Shown here one piece after another: positions 1 to 7,940 of a stretch of DNA of 64,000 nt. The stretch lies in the NCBI GenBank assembly GCA_963834875.1, contig CAWIDG010000023.1:48400-112399 (forward strand). The letters run 5' to 3'. The notes below the pieces were generated by a model. It had not been told where the DNA came from. It searched no databases and saw only the letters and a list, made by a program, of their open reading frames with translations. Position numbers and translations under genes: made by a program. How positions within the stretch are numbered: the stretch's first letter is position 1; each line of letters opens with the position of its first letter. The DNA is from DATAGF01 sp963834875. Lineage in GTDB: Bacteria; Actinomycetota; Thermoleophilia; Miltoncostaeales; Miltoncostaeaceae.

Positions 1-289
1 TTCCGCCGGGGCCCGGCCCGTTGACCAACCGTCTCGGTCCCATACATCGAACCCGTGACGATCCTACGAATGGAGCATGTGACCGCGGTGCCCACCCTGC
101 CGGCCGAGAGGGGGTGTCACCGTCCGGGTGTTTCTCCCCCGCGGCGTGCGGGACAGGAGTAGGGTGGGCGTATTGACGAGGGGTTTCGCCCTCCGGGCGA
201 ACGGTCCGGACGGCACCCGAGGGGACTGATGCCAGCCCAGCCCCCTCCCGTCGCCTCGCCCGGCACCGGCCGGTAGAACGGAGGCGCTC
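1..289. other. upstream region, no gene seen
   Basis: No convincing coding sequence is visible. The last 20 bases carry a GGAGG-type ribosome binding site for the STAS gene at 290. A GTTT followed about 16 bases later by GGGAC near 130-155 is faintly reminiscent of a general-stress sigma factor promoter, but the match is weak and is not called. Confidence 0.4.
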
Positions 290-745
290 ATGCCATCCGC
301 AACCCTCCTCCCGCCGGGGCAGCACGCACCGCGGCTTCGCGCAGAGCCCCGACCGCACCCCGACACCGTCGCCGCTCAAGGGGCCCGCCAGCCGCTCGGG
401 GGCGGCTCGCGGCTGTCGGTCGTCTGTCGCCGGCGCCGGGACTCGGTCCTGTTCCGCCTGTCGGGCAACCTCGACATCTACACGGTCCCGCACTTCGTCC
501 GCCAGATCGAGTTCTTTGACCCCGCAGCGGATCGCTTGCTGGTCGACATCGCGGAAGTCCGGCTTCTCGACTCCGCCGGCATCTGCGCCCTCGTGAGCCT
601 GCGGAACCGGGCGCACCGGGCGGGCCGTCGGCTCGGTCTCGTCGGCGCGAGCCCCCGCGTGCGTCGCCTTCTGGGATACGCCGGCCTCGGCTCTGCCTTC
701 ACCTTCGGCGAGGATACGACGGTGGCCGCCTGGCCCGGCGCCTAG
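290..745 (+). CDS. STAS-domain anti-sigma factor antagonist
   Basis: The protein has 151 residues with a disordered, basic N-terminal extension of about 45 residues followed by a STAS fold (about 50-145). The motif LDSAG (residues 93-97) matches the conserved phospho-acceptor loop of SpoIIAA/RsbV-type anti-anti-sigma factors, so Ser95 is the expected phosphorylation site. Members of this family bind an anti-sigma kinase and release a stress sigma factor. No partner kinase is encoded nearby, so its signalling circuit cannot be assigned. The start is supported by GGAGG seven bases upstream. It converges on hsp20 with a shared hairpin between the two genes. Confidence 0.8.
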   Translation: MPSATLLPPGQHAPRLRAEPRPHPDTVAAQGARQPLGGGSRLSVVCRRRRDSVLFRLSGNLDIYTVPHFVRQIEFFDPAADRLLVDIAEVRLLDSAGICALVSLRNRAHRAGRRLGLVGASPRVRRLLGYAGLGSAFTFGEDTTVAAWPGA

Positions 746-752
746 ACGTATT

Positions 753-777
753 GAGCGCCGGGGTCGGTCCGGCGCTC
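753..777. terminator. bidirectional terminator hairpin
   Basis: A perfect 9-bp stem, GAGCGCCGG and CCGGCGCTC with a 7-base loop, lies between two convergent genes. There is no T-run, as is common in very GC-rich genomes. Confidence 0.7.
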
Positions 778-784
778 ATACGGT

Positions 785-1231
785 CTAGGTCTTGGCCGGG
801 GTGGTCTGAGCCTCGATCGTCCGCACGTCGGCGCCCGCGGCGATCGGCACCTTGCGGGGCTTGGCCGCCTCAGCCACCGGGATGTGCAGCGTCAGCACCC
901 CGGTCGCGTAGGTGGCCTCGAGGCGCTCGGCGTCGAGCGTGTCGCCCAGGAACAGCTGGCGGCTGAACGCGCCGTGCGGGCGCTCGGCGGCGATCACCTG
1001 ATCGCCCTCGCGGCCCTCGAAACGCCGCTCTGCCTTGATCGTCAGGATGTTCTGCTCGACGGTGAGGTCGATGCTCCCCGGGTCCACGCCCGGCAGGTCG
1101 AAGGAGACCACGAACTCGTCGCCGCGCCGGTAGGCGTCCATCGGAACCGGCCGGGGCGGCCGCGCGCCCGACATGATCTGCTCGGCCAAGCGGTCAAGCT
1201 CGCCGCGGAACGAATCGAATTGCATCAGCAT
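785..1231 (-). CDS. Hsp20/alpha-crystallin small heat shock protein
   Basis: The protein has 148 residues with a short N-terminal arm (MLMQFDSFRGELDRLAEQI) and an alpha-crystallin domain spanning about residues 30-125, including the DLPGVDPGSIDLTVEQNILTI-like strands and the GVLTLHIP end of the domain. Small heat shock proteins are ATP-independent holdases in the cytoplasm. An AGGAGG site lies about 8 bases before the ATG at 1231, which decides the start against a longer reading to 1345. No HAIR/HspR or CIRCE operator was recognised upstream. Confidence 0.88.
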   Translation of the reverse strand: MLMQFDSFRGELDRLAEQIMSGARPPRPVPMDAYRRGDEFVVSFDLPGVDPGSIDLTVEQNILTIKAERRFEGREGDQVIAAERPHGAFSRQLFLGDTLDAERLEATYATGVLTLHIPVAEAAKPRKVPIAAGADVRTIEAQTTPAKT

Positions 1232-1415
1232 CGCTCTGGCCTCCTGAGGGCAGCGGGGGTCGCTCTGCGCCCCCGTGCGCAGCGGGCCGGCGCCAGGCCT
1301 CGTTGCAGAACCGCCCGCGGGCTGAGGGCGCCCCGCGGTCCGCACCCTGCCTCAGCCACCGGCGATCGCCGGGCGTCGTGGTCCCGGGCCTCTCGCTCGA
1401 CGGCTTGGCGAACGG

Positions 1416-1487
1416 CTACGTCCTCCCCCCGCCAAACAGCTTCTTGAGCCAGTCCAGCATCGCGCCAAACGGGCCGTCGGCCTTCAT
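1416..1487 (-). CDS. candidate 23-residue small protein
   Basis: ATG at 1487 is preceded by GGAAGG at a good distance and opens a 23-codon frame that ends in TAG at 1416. The centre, MLDWLKKLFGG, would form a short amphipathic helix, as in membrane-surface or regulatory microproteins. It lies about 185 bases upstream of hsp20 on the same strand and could be its leader gene. No family is recognised. The good ribosome site and plausible composition are the only support. Confidence 0.4.
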   Translation of the reverse strand: MKADGPFGAMLDWLKKLFGGGRT

Positions 1488-1499
1488 GTGACCTTCCTT

Positions 1500-2540
1500 T
1501 CGGCGAGCGGCGGCCGCCGCTCGCCATCACCGTTCACCCCTCGTCCCCGTCGACCGACCCTCCGGTCCGGGGAGCAGGAAGGCTGTCAAGGGGCCGCCGG
1601 TCCGGACCATCACCGACGACCCCTCAGTAGCACCTGGTTCGGTGCCCCGCGCTCCGGCGGCCTCGTCTCCGGGCGCCTGCGCGGGCACCTGATTGGGTGG
1701 GGTTGGCGGACGGCCCCGACGCCTCGGGAATCGGGGGGGAGGAACCGTCCTCTGTCGCCGCATCCAAAGGCGTCACCGCCCTGCGGCTGCCGCGCCCGTG
1801 CGGGCGCTGGTCGTCTGGCCGCGTGGTCGACCATCGTGCGCGCGCCGTTCCGCGGCGCCCCTCTGGACCGGTAGCGAGCGGTTGTCGTCCCGAGCGCCCG
1901 CCTCAGTGAGCCGCGACGCGCCGTGCGGCGCCTCCGTCACGATTCCCGGGCGTCTCGCCCGGCGAGTGACGGCATTGGAGCGGCTGACCTGCGGACCACG
2001 GTGCATCCGGTTCACGTTCCGATCCGGTGCGGCGAGTGCTTGAGCGACTTGGAACCAGTGCGCTCGCGCTCGCTCCTTCACAGTGACCCTCCTGCCCGCT
2101 CCCGTCAAGGCACTCCCCACCGCCAGCCTCGCGCGTGCTCCAGGTTCGCCGTGTCGGCGAGAGCATGGCTCCTTGATCGCCGCGGCCGGGGATGTCGGTC
2201 GTGCTCGCGGGTGGCAACGCGGTCGGGCCCTCGCCCGGTGTCCACCGGCGCTGGCGGGTTGGCCGCCTCGGCGTGCTGTACCGCTGCGGGAAGGAGAGGC
2301 GGGGGGTTTGTGAGGTCATCTCGGACCTCGACCCGACTGAACCCAAGTCAACGAGGGGACGTCGCCTCGCGGGGGCAGCCCCCCCGGGAATGGGGGGTGG
2401 GGGTGCTCCCTGCCCCCGCGATGTCTCCCGCAACGTCCGCGCCGTCCCCGCAACGTCCCGCTTGTCCCCAGATGCGGTTCGGCCCCTCCGGCGGGTGGGT
2501 GCCGAAAGGCCGAGATGCCGCTCTTGATGAGGCTTCTGGC
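1500..2540. other. about 1 kb without a convincing gene
   Basis: Open frames exist on both strands but are GC-driven: they are rich in Arg, Pro and Ser, have no domain signature, and none carries a good ribosome binding site. I see no tRNA, repeat array or mobile element fragment here apart from the tRNA-like piece at its right edge. Confidence 0.5.
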
Positions 2541-2542
2541 GA

Positions 2543-2568
2543 TGGGCGCTACTGGGCTCGAACCAGTG
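2543..2568 (-). other. tRNA 3'-end remnant (T-arm and acceptor strand)
   Basis: Read on the minus strand, ACTGG-TTCGAGC-CCAGT forms a perfect 5-bp T-stem with a canonical T-loop, followed by GCGCCCA as an acceptor 3' strand. The rest of the cloverleaf is missing. A similar but more degenerate piece lies at 29216. Such tails are often left by integration or excision of elements at tRNA genes. Confidence 0.4.
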
Positions 2569-2612
2569 GGGGGATCCCGGCGATAGGCTCGCGCCACTGA
2601 GAGGAGGACGGC

Positions 2613-3038
2613 GTGAGCGACGAAGCGGTTGATCTTTCGAAGACCATGCGGCTGATGTACGCGGCGCGCGCCGTCGCAACCGGCCCTCCGGGGGACGTGA
2701 CCGTCCGGTACGTCTACTTCGACATTCGAAACCAGGCCCGCGCCGGACTGCCCGGCGAGCTCCACGAGGAGTTCGATGCGCTCTTTCCGTCCAGCGAGTC
2801 GGAGGTTCCGGTTGGCGTTGAGCGACTGAGCGCCCTTGCCGGCTACCTCGAGGGCGTCGTGCAGGATGCGACCCTGGAGCGGCGGATCGACGCGGAGGCC
2901 GAGGCCGGCGAGCGGCAGGTCCAGGCCAGGCACATCACTCCTGAGCAGACCGAGGACGCCGAGGACGCAGCCCGTGCCGAGAACGAGGGATACCCTCTTG
3001 GACGAGGAGGCGAGGAGAGCGGTCCATCACGTCGTTGA
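2613..3038 (+). CDS. hypothetical protein
   Basis: A 141-residue protein starts at GTG behind a strong GAGGAGG site. The first 90 residues look folded (MRLMYAARAVATGPPGDVTVRYVYFD, then a region predicted helical), and the C-terminal 50 residues are Glu/Ala/Arg-rich and probably helical and charged (EAEAGERQVQARHITPEQTEDAEDAARAE split over several turns). I do not recognise the family. The translation signal and balanced composition argue that it is real. Confidence 0.55.
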   Translation: MSDEAVDLSKTMRLMYAARAVATGPPGDVTVRYVYFDIRNQARAGLPGELHEEFDALFPSSESEVPVGVERLSALAGYLEGVVQDATLERRIDAEAEAGERQVQARHITPEQTEDAEDAARAENEGYPLGRGGEESGPSRR

Positions 3039-3097
3039 GGGTCGCTCTCCACCGCCGTTCTTGCGCAAATGCTTAGCGGGTACGGGTGGGAGCGGCC

Positions 3098-3211
3098 CTA
3101 AGAAACCGCGGGGCCCAACTTGCGCTTCGCCCGCTTCACGGCGCCCTGGGCGCTCGCCTTCGTGATCCCGAGCTCCTTGCCGAGTAGGCGGACGAAGAAA
3201 CGCGGATGCAT
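3098..3211 (-). CDS. 37-residue HTH-like fragment
   Basis: The frame ATG 3211 to TAG 3098 encodes a short basic peptide with LLGKELGITKASAQGAVKRA, which reads like a helix-turn-helix segment. The frame stays open for a further 18 codons upstream without a start codon, so this could be the C-terminal stub of a DNA-binding protein. No clear ribosome binding site is present. Confidence 0.3.
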   Translation of the reverse strand: MHPRFFVRLLGKELGITKASAQGAVKRAKRKLGPAVS

Positions 3212-3273
3212 TCGGGACCGCGACCGGGCCGCTGGCCCCGGATCGGCAAGCCGATTGATGAAAGGACCTCAGC

Positions 3274-3645
3274 GTGTCCAACTTGGGAAAAACCCACATC
3301 GTCATCATGTGGACGGTGGTTGCCGATGACGTGGCAGAGTGGGACCGCATCTTCGCCAGCCACGGCGAGTGGATGAAGGGGCACCCCCGCGAGGGCGATG
3401 CGGCACTCCTCTCTTACACCATCTCCAAGGGCCCGGAGCTGTCGAACCCGTTGGACCCGAACTCCGAGCCGACCGGCAAGATGATCTTCGTGCTCGACGA
3501 GTACTACGAGTCGCTCGCCGGCGTAGCGCGGCACTGGCAGGACGCGATGCAGAACTGGCAAGACCTCGGCGCCGTGCTGGCGTCGAGTGAGAAGGCCACG
3601 GTGGCGACGCTGCACAGCGGAACGGTCGTCCAGGCGCTCTGGTAG
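3274..3645 (+). CDS. hypothetical protein, possible dimeric alpha-beta barrel
   Basis: The 123-residue protein starts at GTG with AAAGGA upstream. It shows HIVIMWTVVADDVAEWDRIF at the N-terminus and a second beta segment TGKMIFVLDEYYESLAGVARHW, an arrangement like EthD/antibiotic-monooxygenase-type ferredoxin barrels. This is a fold-level impression only. Codon usage and residue balance look genuine. No function is assigned. Confidence 0.6.
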   Translation: MSNLGKTHIVIMWTVVADDVAEWDRIFASHGEWMKGHPREGDAALLSYTISKGPELSNPLDPNSEPTGKMIFVLDEYYESLAGVARHWQDAMQNWQDLGAVLASSEKATVATLHSGTVVQALW

Positions 3646-3826
3646 ACGGCTGGTCAACGGGCGCGCCCTCGCGCCGGGGTCAGGCGGCAGCGGCCCGGGC
3701 GGCTCGGGAGTCGGGATAGCAGGGACACCGACCGTGCCCCCCTGCGGCTCCGAGTAGTTCGTGACATCCCCTGTGGGCCCCCCCGAAGGGCCACCGAGCC
3801 CCCCGTGTGTCGGTCAGGATGGGGCC

Positions 3827-4327
3827 ATGTCGCGCACGTGCACCGTCTGTCGCCACGAGGCCCGAGCCGACGTCAACCGCGCGCTTGTCCAGGGCGAGCC
3901 GCACCGACGCATAGCGAAGCGGTGGTCACTCGGCGAGACAGCGGTCCAGCGCCACAAGGCACATATCGGTGCGCCGGTGCTCGCCGAGTGGTCAGCCTCC
4001 CGGCCCGAGGTTTACGCTGGGCTGGCGGACTACACCGCGGAACTCGAGCGGGACGCGCGCCGCATCGCGGAGGAGGCGAGGGAGAGCGGCAACCCCCGGC
4101 TCGAGCTACAGGCGCTCTCCGCTAGCCGCGCGCACGTTGAGCTGATGGCCAAGCTGGCCACCACCGCGCAGAACCTCGAGCCCGAGGAGCGCCTCGAGCG
4201 CGAGCGTCAGGCCGAGGCCGCTCGCTGTTGCGGCCACCCTCGGAGCTGTGGATCAGCTGGTCGAACCAGGGCAACCTCTGCCGGGGGGTGGCCCAGGTCC
4301 TTCTGGAGCGGGTCGCCGAGCGCCTGA
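3827..4327 (+). CDS. phage-like Cys-motif protein, probably frameshifted at its 3' end
   Basis: From ATG 3827 the product begins MSRTCTVCRHEARADVNRAL, a CxxC start followed by a helix-turn-helix-like segment (HRRIAKRWSLGETAVQRHKAHI) and a charged helical region. This arrangement is seen in small phage or prophage proteins encoded near terminases. Beyond about residue 130 the reading becomes Cys/Ser/Gly-rich and implausible, while the neighbouring frame carries VAQVLLERVAERLNGMVNRG, so a frameshift near 4220 is likely and the real protein may extend to about 4430. Function unknown. Confidence 0.45.
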   Translation: MSRTCTVCRHEARADVNRALVQGEPHRRIAKRWSLGETAVQRHKAHIGAPVLAEWSASRPEVYAGLADYTAELERDARRIAEEARESGNPRLELQALSASRAHVELMAKLATTAQNLEPEERLERERQAEAARCCGHPRSCGSAGRTRATSAGGWPRSFWSGSPSA

Positions 4328-4484
4328 ACGGCATGGTCAACCGAGGCCACCTTCACCCGGGGCCTGAACGAGGTTCCGTCCCCAGCTCCTCCACCAGCTC
4401 CTCCACCAGTAGTACGGCCACAGACGGTCCCTAGTGGTGGTGGAGGACCGGGATCAGCCTCCGCGTGGCCTCGCTCGAAACGAC

Positions 4485-4511
4485 GAGACCCCGCTTGTCA
4501 TGCGGGGCCTC
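4485..4511 (-). terminator. hairpin terminator after tRNA-Thr
   Basis: GAG-CCCCGC and GCGGGG-CTC arms flank a 7-base loop just downstream of the tRNA on its own strand, followed by GTCGTTT. Confidence 0.6.
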
Positions 4512-4517
4512 GGGGAA

Positions 4518-4591
4518 GCCGGAGCGGGGATTCGAACCCCGGACCTGCCGCTTACAAGGCGGCTGCTCTGACCAGGCTGAGCTACTCCGGC
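4518..4591 (-). tRNA. tRNA-Thr (anticodon TGT)
   Basis: The minus strand folds into a full cloverleaf: acceptor GCCGGAG/CTCCGGC, D-arm AGCTCAGCCTGGTCAGAGC, anticodon stem GCCGC/GCGGC with loop CTTGTAA, and T-arm GGGGTTCGAATCCCC. The anticodon TGT reads ACA (threonine). The 3' CCA is not encoded. The upstream membrane protein gene ends inside the first bases of the tRNA. Confidence 0.95.
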
Positions 4592-5277
4592 GTCTGAGAC
4601 GTCAGGGTAGCGGCGCGGGGGGCGGTCGCCGGCTCGGTGCCGGCGAGGTGGCGGGCGAACGGGAGCGTCCCGACGAGCAGGACCGCCGCGCCGATCCCGG
4701 CGCCCAGGGTCTCAGAGAAGAGCATCGAGACGAAGATGATCGCCGCGCCCAGGGCGACGATCCAGCCCGCTTGGCGCGCGACCGGGCTGCGCTGGGCGAG
4801 GGCCAGGCCGATCACGACGAGCCCGGCGGCCATGATCTCCGGCCCGTGGGCGAGGACGCGCAGGATCCCGGCGTGGAGGCCGTCCCATGACTCGGCGGCA
4901 CCGTCGGCGAGGAGCGGGTCGCGGGCGTCGTCGGCGAGCCGGGCGCCGTGCAGGCCCCGCGCGGCGGCCGTCGCGACGAGGCCGATCGCGCCGAGGGGCG
5001 CGAGGATGCGGCCGGCCAGCGAGCCGACCGGGCTGGTGAGCCTGACGAGGTTGCCCAAGGCCAGCGCCGCGGGGACCATGAGCAGGGCGCCGACCAGGAC
5101 CAGGCTCCAGGCCGCGACCCAGCGCCATGACGAGGCCTCGATCTCGGCCAGCTCCTCCAGCGGGGCTCCGTCGAGGCGCGGCAGCATCAGCCAGCCGAGC
5201 GCGAGCAGCGCCGGGGCGAAGGCCACCGATCCGGCGACCAGGGCGCGCTCGGCAGCCTCGGTCGGGGCGTGGGCCAT
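4582..5277 (-). CDS. multi-pass membrane protein
   Basis: A 231-residue hydrophobic protein with about six predicted membrane segments (for example VAGSVAFAPALLALGWLML, WVAAWSLVLVGALLMVPAAL, ILAPLGAIGLVATAAA, MAAGLVVIGLALA, WIVALGAAIIFVSMLF). No catalytic motif is visible and the family was not recognised. It starts 4 bases after the moeA stop, so it is the last gene of the msrB-nagZ-moeA operon. Its TAG stop lies within the 5' end of tRNA-Thr, so a common transcript probably carries the tRNA. Confidence 0.7.
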   Translation of the reverse strand: MAHAPTEAAERALVAGSVAFAPALLALGWLMLPRLDGAPLEELAEIEASSWRWVAAWSLVLVGALLMVPAALALGNLVRLTSPVGSLAGRILAPLGAIGLVATAAARGLHGARLADDARDPLLADGAAESWDGLHAGILRVLAHGPEIMAAGLVVIGLALAQRSPVARQAGWIVALGAAIIFVSMLFSETLGAGIGAAVLLVGTLPFARHLAGTEPATAPRAATLTSQTPE

Positions 5278-5280
5278 CGT

Positions 5281-6492
5281 CTAGACGAGCCGGGACGTCC
5301 GCACGAGCTCGCCGGCGGCGACCGTGCGCCGCTCGGCCTCGACCACGGCCAGGTGGCTCGCTCCCGCCAGCGAGGTGATCGCGTGCGAGCCCTGGCGTGG
5401 CAGCGGGCGCAGGGCGCCGTCAGCCTCGGCGCAGCGGACCAGCTCGGTGCGGGGCGTCTGCTTGGCATAGCGCTCGGCCATCGGCATCCGGCGCTCCCAC
5501 GAGTCGGCCCTCCCGACCAGCGGGCGCCCGAACGCGTGGAAGCAGACGGCGGCCGACACCGGGTTCCCCGGCAGCCCGAGGACGAGCTGCTCGCCGCGGC
5601 GCCCCAGCCAGAGGGGGTGGCCGGGCCGGATCTGGACGCCGTACAGCAGCTCGCGCACGCCGCACGCCTCGAGCGCGGGGCGCAGGTGGTCGTGCCGTCC
5701 CACGGACACCCCTCCGGTGGTGACGAGCAGGTCGGGCGCCTCGCCGCCGCCGTCGTCGAGCAGGGCGCCGATCGTCGCGATGGTCGCATCCCGGTCGTCG
5801 GGCACGACCGCCCGCGCCACGACCCGCGCGCCCGCCGCCTCGGCCTGGGCGGCGACGCCCGGCCGATTGGCGTCGAAGACCTGGCCCGGCCCGAGCTCGT
5901 CCCCCGCCGGCACGACCTCGTCGCCGCTGCCGAGCACCGCCACCCGCGGGCGGCGGGCGCACGCGACCCGCGCGTGGCCGGCACCCGCGACGACGGCCAC
6001 CTCGTGCGCGCCCACGAGCCGCCCCGCGCGCAGGAGGGTTTGCCCGACGTGCACGTCCTCGCCCCGGCGGCGCACGGACGTGCCCGCGGGGGGAGGGACG
6101 ACGGCGCGGACGCCCTCCCCCTCCTCCACCGCGTCCTCCACGCGCAGGATCGCGTCGGCGCCCTCCGGCAGCTCGGCCCCCGTGGAGATGCGGATCGCCT
6201 CGCCGGGCCGCAGCGCCGCGCCGAACGGGGCGCCCGCGCGGCTCTCGCCGACCAGGCGCAGCGCCTCTCCGGTCGCGGCGTCGGCCGCGCGGAGCGCGTA
6301 GCCGTCCATGGCCGAGTTGGTGAAGGCCGGGTGGTCGCCGCGGGCGCGGACGTCCTCGGCGAGGACCCGGCCGACGAGCTCCTCGAGCGGCACCGGCTCG
6401 GCCGGGAGCCGGAGCGCGAGCCCGCGCACGGCGTCGAGCGCCTCGTCGAACGTGACGTCGCGGAGGCCGCTCTCGGGCACGGCCCGCATCAT
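5281..6492 (-). CDS. moeA: molybdopterin molybdotransferase MoeA
   Basis: The 403-residue protein has the full-length MoeA architecture. It catalyses insertion of molybdate into adenylated molybdopterin in molybdenum cofactor synthesis in the cytoplasm. Diagnostic motifs are NSAMDGYA (residues 59-66), the GSGDEVV start of the catalytic domain, TTGGVSVGRHDH (about 255) and LPGNPVSA (about 327). Its start overlaps the nagZ stop by 4 bases and its stop is 4 bases before the next ORF, so it is translationally coupled on both sides. No other cofactor gene or molybdoenzyme is present in the window. Confidence 0.95.
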   Translation of the reverse strand: MMRAVPESGLRDVTFDEALDAVRGLALRLPAEPVPLEELVGRVLAEDVRARGDHPAFTNSAMDGYALRAADAATGEALRLVGESRAGAPFGAALRPGEAIRISTGAELPEGADAILRVEDAVEEGEGVRAVVPPPAGTSVRRRGEDVHVGQTLLRAGRLVGAHEVAVVAGAGHARVACARRPRVAVLGSGDEVVPAGDELGPGQVFDANRPGVAAQAEAAGARVVARAVVPDDRDATIATIGALLDDGGGEAPDLLVTTGGVSVGRHDHLRPALEACGVRELLYGVQIRPGHPLWLGRRGEQLVLGLPGNPVSAAVCFHAFGRPLVGRADSWERRMPMAERYAKQTPRTELVRCAEADGALRPLPRQGSHAITSLAGASHLAVVEAERRTVAAGELVRTSRLV

Positions 6493-7532
6493 CGCAGGCG
6501 CTCCCGGAGGGCGATCACCCGCGCGACCGCCGCCTCCGAGGCCGCGCGGGCGCGGGGATCGGACGCGACCGCGCCGCGCAGGGCGCCGGCCGCGGCGACG
6601 CCGTTCTCGAGGCCCGTGTACATCACGAGGTCGCTGCCGGCCGCGGCCGCGCGCACGGCGACGGCTCCCGGCCCGCCGACCGGGGCGAGGGCGGGCGTGT
6701 CGAGGGCGTCCGTGACGGCCACCCCGCGGAAGCCCAGGCGCCGGCGCAGCTCGCCCGTCGCGATGCGCCGCGAGAGCGCGGCAGGGCTCGCCGGGTCGAG
6801 CGCCGGGTAGACGGCGGTGCCGACCATGACCAGCGGGACGCCGCGCCGGATCAGGACGGCGAACGGCGCCATGTCCACCGACCGCAGCTCGCGGGCGCTG
6901 AGATCGATGCGCACCGGCGCGGCGTCGGTGGTCTCGGTCGCCGCCCCCAGGCCCGGGAAGTGCTTGGCGGTCGCGGCCACCCCGGCGGCGCGCAGCCCGT
7001 CGGCGAAGGCGGTGCCGGCCGCGGCCACGGCCCGCGCCGAGGTCCCGAACAGCCGCCCGTCCCGCGCCAGGGCCGAGTCGGGACGCGCCACGTCGGCCAC
7101 AGGCGCGAGGTCGACGTTCGCCCCGACGCCCTCAAGGAGCCGCCCGGCGGCGCGGCCGGCGGCGCGGGCCGAGGCCGGACCGGCAGCGCCGATCTCCTCC
7201 GCCCGGCGCCCCGGTGGCCCCGGCAGCCGGCGCACCAGCCCGCCCTCCTGGTCGACCATCACCAGCAGCGGCGCGCGGAGGCCGGCCGGGCGCGGGATCG
7301 ACTGCAGGCGGGCGATCAGGTCGCGGGCGCCGTCAAGCCCGGCGACGTTTCCGCCCAGCAGGAGGACCGCGCCGGCCTCGCCTCGCCGGATCCGGGCCTC
7401 GAGCGCGGGTGGCGGCGTCGTGCCCGGAAAGCCGTAGACGACCCGCTGGCCGGCGAGCTGGGCCGGCGTGAGGTCGGCCGCCGTGGCGGGCGCCGCGGCG
7501 ACGAGCAGCGCGGTGACGAGGCCCCCGATCAC
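6489..7532 (-). CDS. secreted glycoside hydrolase family 3 (NagZ-like)
   Basis: The 347-residue protein has an N-terminal signal peptide (MIGGLVTALLVAAAPATAAD) and a single GH3 TIM-barrel domain. The KHFPGLG motif (about 190) and the aspartate nucleophile in VTDAL (about 275) match bacterial beta-N-acetylhexosaminidases of the NagZ group, which remove GlcNAc from peptidoglycan fragments. Export suggests an extracytoplasmic role in this organism, unlike cytoplasmic NagZ of proteobacteria. GTG at 7532 lies 12 bases after the msrB stop and the gene overlaps moeA by 4 bases. The exact substrate is not proven. Confidence 0.85.
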   Translation of the reverse strand: MIGGLVTALLVAAAPATAADLTPAQLAGQRVVYGFPGTTPPPALEARIRRGEAGAVLLLGGNVAGLDGARDLIARLQSIPRPAGLRAPLLVMVDQEGGLVRRLPGPPGRRAEEIGAAGPASARAAGRAAGRLLEGVGANVDLAPVADVARPDSALARDGRLFGTSARAVAAAGTAFADGLRAAGVAATAKHFPGLGAATETTDAAPVRIDLSARELRSVDMAPFAVLIRRGVPLVMVGTAVYPALDPASPAALSRRIATGELRRRLGFRGVAVTDALDTPALAPVGGPGAVAVRAAAAGSDLVMYTGLENGVAAAGALRGAVASDPRARAASEAAVARVIALRERLR

Positions 7533-7544
7533 GGCCGCGCCAGA

Positions 7545-7940
7545 CTACCCCTCCTCGCGCCCCTCGAAGTCGAGCGAGGCGGAGTTGATGCAGTAGCGCA
7601 GCCCGGTGGGGCGAGGGCCGTCGGGGAAGACGTGGCCCAGGTGCGCGCCGCAGCTCCCGCACACGACCTCGGTGCGGACCATCCCGTGACGGGTGTCCGC
7701 GCGGTCCTCGACCGCGTTGCCGGCGGCGGGCTCGTAGAAGCTCGGCCAGCCGGTGCCCGACTCGAACTTCGTGCCCGAGTCGAAGAGCGGCTCGCCACAG
7801 ACGACGCACCGGTAGGTGCCGTCCTCGTGGTGGTCTGCGTACCGCCCGGTGAACGGCCGCTCTGTGGCCCCCTCCTGGGTTACTGCATACTGCTCGGGCG
7901 TGAGGCGCTCGCGAAGCTCTGCGCGGCGGTCGTCCGACAT
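7545..7940 (-). CDS. msrB: peptide-methionine (R)-S-oxide reductase MsrB
   Basis: The 131-residue protein matches the single-domain MsrB family, which reduces methionine-R-sulfoxide in oxidised proteins. It has two zinc-binding pairs, CVVC (residues 45-48) and CGSC (94-97), the GTGWPSFYEP substrate motif, and the catalytic cysteine in RYCINS (Cys117). ATG 7940 follows GGGAGG. It is the first gene of the operon with nagZ and moeA. Longer upstream readings of the same frame are antisense to the NlpC/P60 gene and are not coding. Confidence 0.95.
   Translation of the reverse strand: MSDDRRAELRERLTPEQYAVTQEGATERPFTGRYADHHEDGTYRCVVCGEPLFDSGTKFESGTGWPSFYEPAAGNAVEDRADTRHGMVRTEVVCGSCGAHLGHVFPDGPRPTGLRYCINSASLDFEGREEG

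Noticed and set aside
120..160. General-stress sigma promoter before the STAS gene
   Set aside because: Only a partial GTTT and GGGAC match with flexible spacing, likely by chance in this composition.
2192..2600. ORFs containing YWARTS-type peptides at 2.5 and 29.2 kb
   Set aside because: Translations of tRNA tails; not proteins.
5269..6810. A 513-residue plus-strand ORF
   Set aside because: It is the antisense shadow of moeA, rich in Arg, His and Pro, with no domain.
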